In this document: positions 16,746 to 24,662 of the stretch, piece after piece | How the letters are laid out: every line of letters starts with the position of its first letter | How positions within the stretch are numbered: position 1 is the stretch's first letter | DNA from: an uncultured Bacilli bacterium | GTDB lineage: Bacteria; Bacillota_I; Bacilli_A; RF39; UBA660 | Length of the DNA: 64,000 nucleotides | Direction of reading: 5' to 3' | NCBI GenBank assembly: GCA_934096235.1 | Contig: CAKOLO010000003.1 | Location: 1 to 64,000 of the forward strand | Translations under genes and position numbers: made by a program | Notes under the pieces: generated by a model | The model's input: only the letters and a program-made list of their open reading frames with translations | Database searches by the model: none | What the model was told of the DNA's origin: nothing

Positions 16746-19271
16746 GTTTGATTTTTTAATATAAAGAATTGTTAAAATAAATGTTATTGTACTTATTATT
16801 GAACCTATTATAAATCCTTTTGGTATGAATTTAAATTCTATTGTATGGTTTCCTTCTTTTAAATCTAGACATATGAATGCATCTGTACATGTATTATAGG
16901 TTACTTTTTTATTATCTACGTATATATTCCATCCTTTATTGTATGGTATTGTTGTATATAATGTTGTTTTATCTTTAGATACATTTATTGTTCCTTTAAT
17001 ATAATTATCTTTTTTATATTTAGTAATTTCTAATTGAGTATTTTTAAGCTCATTTATGAAGTTTTTATATTCATCTAGATATGTTATATATACATCTATA
17101 TATTTCTTTTTATATTCGTCTTTATTGCTTTTAAATATTATTTTATATTTATCTCCTTTTTTAAGTATTGTGAATAGTTTATTTCTATTTACGTTTATAT
17201 CTTTTTTACCATTTATATATAATTCGATATCTACATAGAAGTCTGCATTTTTATCATACGATAAGAATCCGTCTTTATCTATGGTTCCCTCAATAATAAC
17301 ACTATTATCTTTGGTATCACTTACTTTTATATATTCTATATTATCTTTTGTAGTTATTTTTGTATTATGATATGTTATTTTTTCATTTAATTTGTTATAT
17401 GTTTTATAATTTTTGTTTGTCATTAAGTTTACTATTTCTTGTATATTTTCATTACTATTATTTTTATTTTCATAGTTATTTATTTTATTATTAACCATAA
17501 ATCCTAGTGATAATGCATCTTTATTTTTATATATTACTAAGGCATCACTTTCTTTTATATATTTTTCATAGTATTCTTCATTGTCTAATCCATTTATATA
17601 TTTAACTCCTAGTAATGCGTTTATATATGGATTTTTACCATTATATATAATTGAAGTATTATCTGTTATTTCATAGTTTAATTGTTCTTTCATGAAATGT
17701 AATAGTTTAGAATTTTTAATTGAGTTAAATGAACCAATACCATTAAAGTTATAAAATGATCCTGAATTATATAATGCGATACGATCTAGATGCATTCTAT
17801 AGAAATTATTTTCTTTAGAGTCATTTTCTTTTATTTTTTTTGTTAAATTGTTATAGTCTTTAATAGAATTATTAAGACTATCTATTGGGTAAAAGCATTC
17901 TAAAGTATCAAACGTTATTAGTGTATTAAAAGTTAATTCTAAAAATAGCATTGAGAATAGAAGTATTTTTGCATTTTTATTTTCAAGTAGAAACATATAT
18001 TGAAATAGTAGTATTATTCCAAAAATATATGCCATTATTTTAACTCTGCTTTGTGTGGTAGTTATTTTGCTCATTGGATATAGTGTTATTATTATAAATA
18101 TTATAGATATAATGAATTTTATCAAATTGTTTTGTTTTATGTTATCTAAATTTACATATGATTTGCATCCAATTATTATTAATAAGAATGATATCATAAA
18201 TGAATATCTATTTGGATACCATATAGGTCGTTGGAACATTTGCCAACTATAGTCTATTAAATTGAAACTTAAACTTAATAAAAAGAATAATATAAATATT
18301 AATGTTGTTATTTTTTCTTTTTTTGAAATGTTTTTTATAAAGAAGAATTTTATTACTAGTACTGCGACTAACATTGATACATAGATATTAACACTTCCAT
18401 ATTTTATATCTTCGTTAATAATTGTTCCTGGTATTAATTTATAAAAGAAGTTTAAATAATTTTTGTTAAATGCAAAATAGTTTGTTTGTACATCTATATT
18501 GAAGTGTTCAACTTTTCCATTTAATAGTTCTAGTACTATTGGTATTAACGTAATAGCACACATTAAACCTGAAAGTAAACTACTTATTATGAAGTCTTTT
18601 ATTATTTTCTTATCTTTTTTCTTTAAGTTTATATAATTATATATAAAGTATAGTAGTGAGAATATACATTCCATATATCCAATATAAAAGTTTGAAAGTA
18701 TTGATATTGTTAACATGAATATATATAGTTTATTTTTTCTTTCATATATTAGTTTATCAAGGCTCATTATAAGTAATGGTAAAAACATAATATTATCAAA
18801 ATACATGTAATTATAATAATAAGCTACATTGTAACCCATAAGTGCATAACAAACACTAAATGCTATATAGAATATGTTGCTTTGATTTTTAAATTTATAT
18901 TTTAAGTATTTACACATTGTAAATGATGATAAACTTATTCTTAATAATATAATAAATAAGTAATAATCAAAAATTGTTTCTTGATTAAAGAATATACATA
19001 ATATATTTGTAGGATTAAATAAATAATAGATTGCTGTTGCATAAAAGTTGTATCCTAAGGAAGCTCCAAAAGAGTAGAATAAACTATTATTACCAAGTAA
19101 TGCTTCTTTAAAATTCATTGTAAATCCTGCATATTGGTATAATCCATCGTATTTTGAAAATGAAAATTCACCAAATGGAAATACGTTTGTAAATTTACAT
19201 CCTATTAGTATAATTATAACTGGTATTATTATTGATAGGAGTTCTGGTATATATTTTTTAATTTTGTTCAT
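16740..19271 (-). CDS. YfhO-family membrane protein
   Basis: About 843 residues. The ATG at 19271 is preferred over a TTG at 19283 because GGTGAT lies just before it. Roughly the first 480 residues form a dozen hydrophobic segments and contain GDNSLFYSFGAS-like YfhO features such as GLYQYAGF and YFFNPTN-type motifs. A large outside domain (about 480-810) ends in EGNHTIEFKFIPKGF and a last span. YfhO proteins are GT-C-like membrane proteins; B. subtilis YfhO is linked to glycosylation of lipoteichoic acid. It lies alone on the minus strand amid surface genes, so a role in decorating a surface polymer or protein is plausible but unproven. Confidence 0.8.
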   Translation of the reverse strand: MNKIKKYIPELLSIIIPVIIILIGCKFTNVFPFGEFSFSKYDGLYQYAGFTMNFKEALLGNNSLFYSFGASLGYNFYATAIYYLFNPTNILCIFFNQETIFDYYLFIILLRISLSSFTMCKYLKYKFKNQSNIFYIAFSVCYALMGYNVAYYYNYMYFDNIMFLPLLIMSLDKLIYERKNKLYIFMLTISILSNFYIGYMECIFSLLYFIYNYINLKKKDKKIIKDFIISSLLSGLMCAITLIPIVLELLNGKVEHFNIDVQTNYFAFNKNYLNFFYKLIPGTIINEDIKYGSVNIYVSMLVAVLVIKFFFIKNISKKEKITTLIFILFFLLSLSFNLIDYSWQMFQRPIWYPNRYSFMISFLLIIIGCKSYVNLDNIKQNNLIKFIISIIFIIITLYPMSKITTTQSRVKIMAYIFGIILLFQYMFLLENKNAKILLFSMLFLELTFNTLITFDTLECFYPIDSLNNSIKDYNNLTKKIKENDSKENNFYRMHLDRIALYNSGSFYNFNGIGSFNSIKNSKLLHFMKEQLNYEITDNTSIIYNGKNPYINALLGVKYINGLDNEEYYEKYIKESDALVIYKNKDALSLGFMVNNKINNYENKNNSNENIQEIVNLMTNKNYKTYNKLNEKITYHNTKITTKDNIEYIKVSDTKDNSVIIEGTIDKDGFLSYDKNADFYVDIELYINGKKDINVNRNKLFTILKKGDKYKIIFKSNKDEYKKKYIDVYITYLDEYKNFINELKNTQLEITKYKKDNYIKGTINVSKDKTTLYTTIPYNKGWNIYVDNKKVTYNTCTDAFICLDLKEGNHTIEFKFIPKGFIIGSIISTITFILTILYIKKSNK

Positions 19272-19322
19272 TTTTATCACCAAAAAAATTATATCATATT
19301 ATAAAAGTTTTTAAAAAAAGTA

Positions 19323-19351
19323 TTGAAACATTTAATTAAAAATGCTAATAT
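19323..19351 (+). promoter_or_regulatory. Promoter of the TasA-like gene at 19377
   Basis: A -35 box TTGAAA (19323-19328), a 17-bp spacer and a -10 box TAATAT (19346-19351) with TGC before it. The strong ribosome site AAAGGGAGGA follows at 19361-19370, suggesting high expression. Confidence 0.7.
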
Positions 19352-19376
19352 TATTATAGCAAAGGGAGGATGAGTT

Positions 19377-19946
19377 ATGGATAATAATAAAGGACAAACT
19401 ATATTTTTATCTGTTATAGGTATTGCAACATTATTAGTGGCAATTATAGGAGCAACGTTTGCATGGTTTAGCATTACTATTCAAGGAAATGATAAAGCAT
19501 CAAGTATTATTGTTACTACTGCTACTGTAGGTAATGTAGTTTTTACAGATGGTAATGAAATTAATATGACAAATATTAGACCTGAAACTAGTCCACAAAG
19601 TACTAAAACATTTACTATTGTGAATACTACATCAGGTGCCACTGAAAAAATTAATTATGTTATCTATTTAGATGTAACTGCTAATACATTAAGCGCTGCT
19701 GCTGATGGAGCTTTTGTTCATTCATTAACTGGAACTGCTAATAATGGTGGTACAGTTGCTGAAAAAATCACTGAAGCTGTAGTTCCTGCTGTTGGTAAAA
19801 ATAAGTTAGGTTCTGGTACATTAAATGGTACTGAAACTCACACTTATACTTATTCAATTCAATTCAAAGAAACTAACGCTGATCAAAATGCAGCTCAAGG
19901 CAAAACATTTGCTGGAAAATTAGTTGTAGAAAACGCTACTGAATAA
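19377..19946 (+). CDS. TasA/camelysin-like fibre protein
   Basis: A 189-residue secreted protein. The signal region (LSVIGIATLLVAIIGATFAWFS) has the ATFAWFS end typical of SipW-dependent substrates. A beta-sandwich-type TasA domain follows: VVFTDGNEINMTNIRPETSPQ, then TKTFTIVNTTSG, and QFKETNADQNAAQGKTFAGKLVVEN. In B. subtilis TasA forms amyloid-like biofilm fibres after cleavage by SipW. It has its own promoter, strong ribosome site and terminator, and an Ala/Thr-rich composition, so it is probably an abundant subunit. Confidence 0.82.
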   Translation: MDNNKGQTIFLSVIGIATLLVAIIGATFAWFSITIQGNDKASSIIVTTATVGNVVFTDGNEINMTNIRPETSPQSTKTFTIVNTTSGATEKINYVIYLDVTANTLSAAADGAFVHSLTGTANNGGTVAEKITEAVVPAVGKNKLGSGTLNGTETHTYTYSIQFKETNADQNAAQGKTFAGKLVVENATE

Positions 19947-19967
19947 GTAGTAGATAGTGTAATAAAT

Positions 19968-19996
19968 AAGTAGTAGAAATACTACTTTTTTATTTT
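19968..19996 (+). terminator. Terminator of the TasA-like gene
   Basis: Perfect 8-bp stem AAGTAGTA/TACTACTT with a GAAA tetraloop, then TTTTTTATTTT. Confidence 0.9.
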
Positions 19997-20046
19997 GTAA
20001 ATTTAACTTTTAATTATAATATAATCTTGTATAATTTTATTAATTT

Positions 20047-20055
20047 TGTTATTAT
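20047..20055 (+). promoter_or_regulatory. Extended -10 promoter of the 20079-22983 operon
   Basis: TGTTATTAT, 24 bp before the ATG at 20079. Confidence 0.55.
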
Positions 20056-20078
20056 ATATATAGTATGGTGAATAGGAT

Positions 20079-20639
20079 ATGAAAAAAGAAAATGATAAAT
20101 CAAAAAAATTTAATATTGTTATTTGTTTACTAACATTAATTGCTTTATTTACTATGTTAATTGGAACTTCTTATGCTTATTATGTTAATAAAATTAAAAA
20201 TGGTGATGAAACTAGAGTAATTATTAAAAGTTCAAATATGTTACTTAGATTTTATGATGGTAATCAAATAAATGCTGTTGATGTTATGCCAGGGTGGGAA
20301 GATACTTATAAGTTTTCAGTTGAAAATTATAGTCCTGATACTGTTGGTAAATATAAAATAAAATTAGAGATAGTTAGTCCTTTAACAAATGTAATTGAAG
20401 ATAATTTTGTTTATGAATTAAAAGGTTCTTCAACAAAGAGTAATGGTGATAAATTTATTTCTAAGAATGAAACTGCCATGCCTATAGAAACTACTGAACT
20501 AGGTGAAGGAACTATTAGCATTGGTTCTTTACATGAATATGAATTAAAAGTTAAATTAAAAGAAAATGGCAAAGATCAAAGTTATTTAACTGGAAAAACA
20601 TTTGTTGCTAAGATTGTTGCTGAGTATGTTTATGAATAA
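20079..20639 (+). CDS. TasA-like fibre protein, sipW-linked
   Basis: A 186-residue protein with a signal region ending LIGTSYAYYVNK and a TasA-like body: LLRFYDGNQINAVDVMPGWED, YKFSVENYSPDTVG, and KLKENGKDQSYLTGKTFVAKIVAE. This last block is the counterpart of the closing block in the protein at 19377. It sits 12 bases before the signal peptidase gene, which presumably processes it. It could be a minor fibre subunit or anchor like TapA. Confidence 0.78.
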   Translation: MKKENDKSKKFNIVICLLTLIALFTMLIGTSYAYYVNKIKNGDETRVIIKSSNMLLRFYDGNQINAVDVMPGWEDTYKFSVENYSPDTVGKYKIKLEIVSPLTNVIEDNFVYELKGSSTKSNGDKFISKNETAMPIETTELGEGTISIGSLHEYELKVKLKENGKDQSYLTGKTFVAKIVAEYVYE

Positions 20640-20651
20640 TGGAGTTTTGTT

Positions 20652-21266
20652 ATGGAGGAAGATAAATCTATTAAAATTAAAAAAAGATTTAAAATGGTTT
20701 ATAAAGTAATAAGTTATACTATTATATGTATTCTTATGCTTATTGCTTCTTTTTTGATTTTTTATGTTATTAGTGGTAAAATAGCACAAAAGCAAGGGAA
20801 AAAACCATTATTTGGTTTATATACAATAATAAGTCCAAGTATGACTGGTACTTTAAATGTATATGATGTTGCTTTTACTATGAGAGTAGATACTGATAAA
20901 TTAAAAGAGGGAGATATAATTACTTTTTATTCAACTAATTCATTCTTTGGTGGAACTCCTATTACACATAGAATTGTTGAGATAGTAGATGTACCAGGTT
21001 CTGGTAAGATGTTTAGAGTTAAGGGAGATGCTAATCCAAAGGCAGATGAAGAAAAAGTAATTCCAAGTAATGTAGTTGGAAAAGTATTATTTAAAATTCC
21101 TCAACTTGGTAGAGTACAATTCTTTTTAGCATCTAAAGGTGGATGGATTATAGCTATAATGATTCCAGCTCTTGTTATTATATCTTATGATATATATAAA
21201 ATATTTAGGTTGGTACTTTTAAAGAGTAAATTATTAAGTATTGAAAACGAACATGGTAACATTTAG
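20652..21266 (+). CDS. sipW: SipW-type signal peptidase I
   Basis: A 204-residue ER-type signal peptidase. It has an N-terminal span (about 20-42), nucleophile S63 in the box IISPSMTG, a second catalytic residue H106 in THRIVEI (His instead of the usual Lys), a KGDANPKADEEKV box and a C-terminal span (about 160-182). This Ser-His type processes TasA-like substrates, matching the two genes just upstream. It is the first of four such enzymes in the window. Confidence 0.9.
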   Translation: MEEDKSIKIKKRFKMVYKVISYTIICILMLIASFLIFYVISGKIAQKQGKKPLFGLYTIISPSMTGTLNVYDVAFTMRVDTDKLKEGDIITFYSTNSFFGGTPITHRIVEIVDVPGSGKMFRVKGDANPKADEEKVIPSNVVGKVLFKIPQLGRVQFFLASKGGWIIAIMIPALVIISYDIYKIFRLVLLKSKLLSIENEHGNI

Positions 21267-21278
21267 GAGGTTTTATAT

Positions 21279-22298
21279 ATGTTATTATTAGATATTTGTG
21301 AGAATTCTTCAGTTCTTAATGTCATTTATATAATAAAAATAATAACTTTAATAATTTGTATTGTTGTTCCAATTATTTTAATGGTATCTTTAATGATTAG
21401 AATTGTTAAAGAGATTGGTAATGGTAATGGTGAAATACTTGATAATATAATGAAGTCAATGACTAGAAAAATTATGGCTACTGTTGCATTATTTTTGGTG
21501 CCTACAATTGTTAATGTATTAACTAGTATTACACCTGGTAATGATGGTTATTTAAGTTGCTATGAGAGTGCTAATCCTGAATATATTGCTAAAAAGGCTA
21601 CTGAGGAGAAAGCATTACTTGAACTTAATAATGAAAAATATAAAGAATATAATAAGAAATTAGCTGAAGAGGCTGAAAGAAGAGAACAACAAAGACTTGC
21701 AGATTCTGCTAGTAGTTCTGGTAGTACTGGTGGTAGTAGTGGTTCAGGATATGATGGAACTACAGGAAATGGAAGTGCTGGTTCTGCATCAGTTGGAAGT
21801 TATAAAACGTGGAAACAATATGATTCTAAATGGAAAAATAATAGATTAGGTGTTTCTGGTACTATAGGTAGTATTGGTTGTACATCAACATCTGTTGCAA
21901 TTGCGCTTGCAAAAAGTGGTGTAAGAACTAATTTAAGTACTGCTTTATCTCCAGCATCTTTTGTTGCTTGGATGAATAAAAATGGAGGATATGTAAACGA
22001 ACAAGGTGGTCCTGGTAATTTACTTTCATGGTATGCTGTACAAAGTTTAGCACCAAGTTTTAGATATCAAGGTCAACCTAAATTAACTGGTACAAATGCT
22101 CAAAAAGTTGCTCAATTAAAGGCAGCATTAGACAGAGGAGAATATGTTATTGCTTCAGTTAATAATGGTGGACACTGGGTATTTGTAGATTATATTAAAG
22201 ATGGAAAAGTATATATTTTAGATCCTGGATCTTCTAATAAAACAGAATTATTTCAATATGGAGGAGTAAATGCATATTCAAGCTATAAAGCACTTTAA
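21279..22298 (+). CDS. C39-like papain-fold peptidase with VirB2-like membrane head
   Basis: A 339-residue protein. Residues 1-90 hold two spans separated by a short basic loop (KSMTRKIMATVALFLVPTIVNVL), resembling VirB2/TrbC pilin-type heads. A coiled coil rich in Glu/Lys/Arg (about 105-145) and a Gly/Ser linker follow. The C-terminal domain (about 175-339) has Cys in IGCTSTSVAIAL, His in GGHWVFVDYI and Asp in YILDPGS, the C39-type papain triad. It may cut or cross-link extracellular proteins such as the TasA-like subunits or cell wall peptides. Ribosome site AGGAGG; in operon with sipW. Confidence 0.72.
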   Translation: MLLLDICENSSVLNVIYIIKIITLIICIVVPIILMVSLMIRIVKEIGNGNGEILDNIMKSMTRKIMATVALFLVPTIVNVLTSITPGNDGYLSCYESANPEYIAKKATEEKALLELNNEKYKEYNKKLAEEAERREQQRLADSASSSGSTGGSSGSGYDGTTGNGSAGSASVGSYKTWKQYDSKWKNNRLGVSGTIGSIGCTSTSVAIALAKSGVRTNLSTALSPASFVAWMNKNGGYVNEQGGPGNLLSWYAVQSLAPSFRYQGQPKLTGTNAQKVAQLKAALDRGEYVIASVNNGGHWVFVDYIKDGKVYILDPGSSNKTELFQYGGVNAYSSYKAL

Positions 22299-22983
22299 TT
22301 TTAAAACAATTTTCTTATTATTTTTGATTGTTATTTTATGTTCAGGATGTTCTAGTGAGTTATATTATAAATTTGATGATGAAAAAATAGAGTCAAAAAT
22401 AACTATAAATTATAATTCTGATGAATTTAAAGATTATATAAAAAATAGTGAAGCTAGTTTAGATATGAATGATAATATGACTAACAGTGATATAAAAATG
22501 AATTCTGAAGAAATATTTAATGCATATAAAATAAATAGTTTTAAAGATAATGATTTTTATCAATATAGTGGTAATTTAACACAAGATAATGATAAGTTTA
22601 CTTATGTATATAATTATGAATATAAGTATAAAGAATTTAAAAATAATAATATATTTAATAATTGTTTCTTGTCTCCGGTAATCAAAGAAGATAAAGATGC
22701 ATATTATTTTGCTTTATATGGAGATTTTACTTGTAGATATGTTGATGGCATGAAATTGGTAATAGATGCTCCTCGTAAACTATTGAGCAGTAATTCTAGT
22801 GATGAAAAGAATGGTAAAGCTACTTGGACAATAAATCAAACTAAAAATGATATATATTTTGCGATTAGTAAAAAAGATGTATCCACTAATACATTTACTA
22901 AAATATATATAATTGGTGGTGTAGTACTTGGTATTGTTACTATTATTACATTATTCTTGTGTAAGAAGGCCAAAGAATTATAG
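22270..22983 (+). CDS. Anchored extracytoplasmic protein of unknown function
   Basis: A 237-residue protein not recognised by family. The N-terminus (KTIFLLFLIVILCSGCSS) looks like a lipoprotein signal with C27, although Cys rather than Leu is at -3. A second span close to the C-terminus (IYIIGGVVLGIVTIITLFL) is followed by a basic tail. The middle is polar with two cysteines. The start lies 29 bases inside the preceding gene and has a perfect GGAGGAG ribosome site (22260-22266), so translation is probably coupled. It closes the sipW operon. Confidence 0.65.
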   Translation: MHIQAIKHFNFKTIFLLFLIVILCSGCSSELYYKFDDEKIESKITINYNSDEFKDYIKNSEASLDMNDNMTNSDIKMNSEEIFNAYKINSFKDNDFYQYSGNLTQDNDKFTYVYNYEYKYKEFKNNNIFNNCFLSPVIKEDKDAYYFALYGDFTCRYVDGMKLVIDAPRKLLSSNSSDEKNGKATWTINQTKNDIYFAISKKDVSTNTFTKIYIIGGVVLGIVTIITLFLCKKAKEL

Positions 22984-23008
22984 TATACGATTTGTATACT
23001 TTTTTCTT
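22983..23008 (+). terminator. Terminator of the sipW operon
   Basis: Stem AGTATAC/GTATACT around GATTT, then TTTTTTC. Confidence 0.82.
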
Positions 23009-23018
23009 TTATTTCATA

Positions 23019-23048
23019 TTGACGGGGATACCCCCTATACCCTATAAT
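23019..23048 (+). promoter_or_regulatory. Copper-operon promoter with embedded CsoR operator
   Basis: A -35 box TTGACG (23019-23024), an 18-bp spacer and a perfect -10 box TATAAT (23043-23048). The spacer is G/C-rich in an otherwise AT-rich region: GGGG, then ATACCC twice (23028-23033 and 23037-23042), as in CsoR/RcnR-family operators with G and C tracts. Binding there would block RNA polymerase, and Cu(I) would release it. Confidence 0.75.
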
Positions 23049-23064
23049 GTGTATGGTGATAAAT

Positions 23065-23361
23065 ATGAATAAATGTGTAAATTGTGTTAGGACTAAACAT
23101 AGAACTGAAGAAGAAAAGAAAGATTTAAAAAGAAGATTAAAAATTCTTTCAGGACAAATAAGTGGTATTGAACAAATGATTGATGATGATAGATATTGTG
23201 ATGATGTTTTGCTTCAAATAGCCTCTGCTACTAATGCTCTTAAAAGTTTGGGAACTGAAATACTTAAAAATCATATGAAAACTTGTATGATTGATGAAAT
23301 AAAGAAGGGTAACAATGATGTGGTAGAAGATATTATAGGTTTGATTGGAAAATTAAAGTGA
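23065..23361 (+). CDS. csoR: CsoR-type copper-sensing repressor
   Basis: A 98-residue all-helical repressor with the Cu(I) ligand set C45 (DDRYCDDV), H70 and C74 (LKNHMKTC), spaced exactly as in CsoR. The start is set at 23065. The longer in-frame ATG at 23047 lies inside the -10 box and cannot be in the mRNA. GGTGAT at 23055-23060 is the ribosome site. It begins the copper operon it should repress. The first Cys pair (C4, C7) is extra to the family core. Confidence 0.92.
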   Translation: MNKCVNCVRTKHRTEEEKKDLKRRLKILSGQISGIEQMIDDDRYCDDVLLQIASATNALKSLGTEILKNHMKTCMIDEIKKGNNDVVEDIIGLIGKLK

Positions 23362-24662
23362 AAAAGATATATATTAAAATAGATGGAATACACTGTATAA
23401 ATTGTGAAAACACTATTAAGTATGCATTAATGTCTGATAAAAATATTAAAAGAGTAAGTTTTGATGGTTTTATAGCAGTAGTTACATGTGAAAATAATTT
23501 AAGAGAAGAAAGTCTTATAAAATTTATTAATGATTTGGGATATTATACAAGACATGATTATATAAGCGATAATATTGATGATTTAAAGAGTAATATTAAA
23601 CTTAAAGAATTTGTTATTATTTTATTATCAATAGTTGTTATATGTTTTCTTTTATATAAAATATTTGGCTATAATATTTTTAATATGATACCTACAATAG
23701 ATAATAATATTACATATGGTATGTTATTTTTAACTGGACTTTTAACAAGTATACATTGTATAAGTATGTGTGGTTCGATTAATTTAGTAGCATCTATTAA
23801 TAATGAAAATAAAAGAGATTATAAAAGACCAATATTATATAATTTAGGAAGAATTATTTCGTATACAATTATAGGCGCATTAGTTGGACTTTTAGGAAAA
23901 GTATTAAGTATTAATAATGTAGTAAGTGGTATTATAATTATTATTGCATCTATCATAATGTTATTAATGTCTCTTACTATGTTAAATATAATAAAAGTAA
24001 GATTTAAATTTTTTAAGTATAAAGTTAATAATAGAAATCCATTTATAATTGGATTATTAAATGGTCTTATGCCTTGTGGTCCATTACAAACTATGCAAGT
24101 ATATGCTTTAACTACTGGTAGTATTTTTAAGGGTGCATTATCAATGTTTCTATTTGGCCTTGGTACAGTTCCATTGATGTTTTTAACTGGTGTTGTTTTT
24201 TCATCTATGAAGGGTAAAACTAAAATATTAATTAATAAAATTGCTAGTGTTTTAATATTTGTTTTATCAATTATTATGTTAAATAGAGGACTTCTATCTC
24301 TTAATATAGATTTATTTAAGAATAATAATTATAAAGATTATGTTAAAACTACTATTAAAGATGGTTATCAAGAAATAGAGTTAGATTTAGATTATGATAA
24401 TTATAAAGATATAATAGTTCAAAAAGATATACCAGTTAGGATAATTATAAATGCTTCTAAAGATAAATTAACGGGTTGTAATAATGAATTAATTATAAAT
24501 AAGTATAATATTAAGAAAAAATTAGAATTTGGCTCTAATGTTATAGAATTTACTCCTAAAGATGAAGGAATAATAAGTTATACTTGTTGGATGGATATGA
24601 TTAAAAATAATATTAAAGTAATAGATAATATAAGTTATTTTGAAGGTGAAAGATATGAATAA
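23358..24662 (+). CDS. HMA - TauE/SafE-like membrane - cupredoxin fusion protein
   Basis: A 434-residue copper-handling membrane protein. Residues 1-70 form a heavy-metal-associated domain (IDGIHCINCENT). Residues 85-330 are a six-span DsbD/TauE-like domain (LTGLLTSIHCISMCGSINL, NGLMPCGPLQTMQVYALTTG). Residues 340-434 resemble a cupredoxin with likely ligands in KLTGC and in YTCWMDM. The GTG start overlaps the csoR stop by four bases (GTGA). Proteins of this build are predicted to move Cu across or within the membrane; the direction is not settled by sequence. Confidence 0.82.
   Translation: MKKIYIKIDGIHCINCENTIKYALMSDKNIKRVSFDGFIAVVTCENNLREESLIKFINDLGYYTRHDYISDNIDDLKSNIKLKEFVIILLSIVVICFLLYKIFGYNIFNMIPTIDNNITYGMLFLTGLLTSIHCISMCGSINLVASINNENKRDYKRPILYNLGRIISYTIIGALVGLLGKVLSINNVVSGIIIIIASIIMLLMSLTMLNIIKVRFKFFKYKVNNRNPFIIGLLNGLMPCGPLQTMQVYALTTGSIFKGALSMFLFGLGTVPLMFLTGVVFSSMKGKTKILINKIASVLIFVLSIIMLNRGLLSLNIDLFKNNNYKDYVKTTIKDGYQEIELDLDYDNYKDIIVQKDIPVRIIINASKDKLTGCNNELIINKYNIKKKLEFGSNVIEFTPKDEGIISYTCWMDMIKNNIKVIDNISYFEGERYE

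Noticed and set aside
23047..23064. csoR start at the first ATG (23047)
   Set aside because: That ATG lies within the -10 box, upstream of the expected transcript start.
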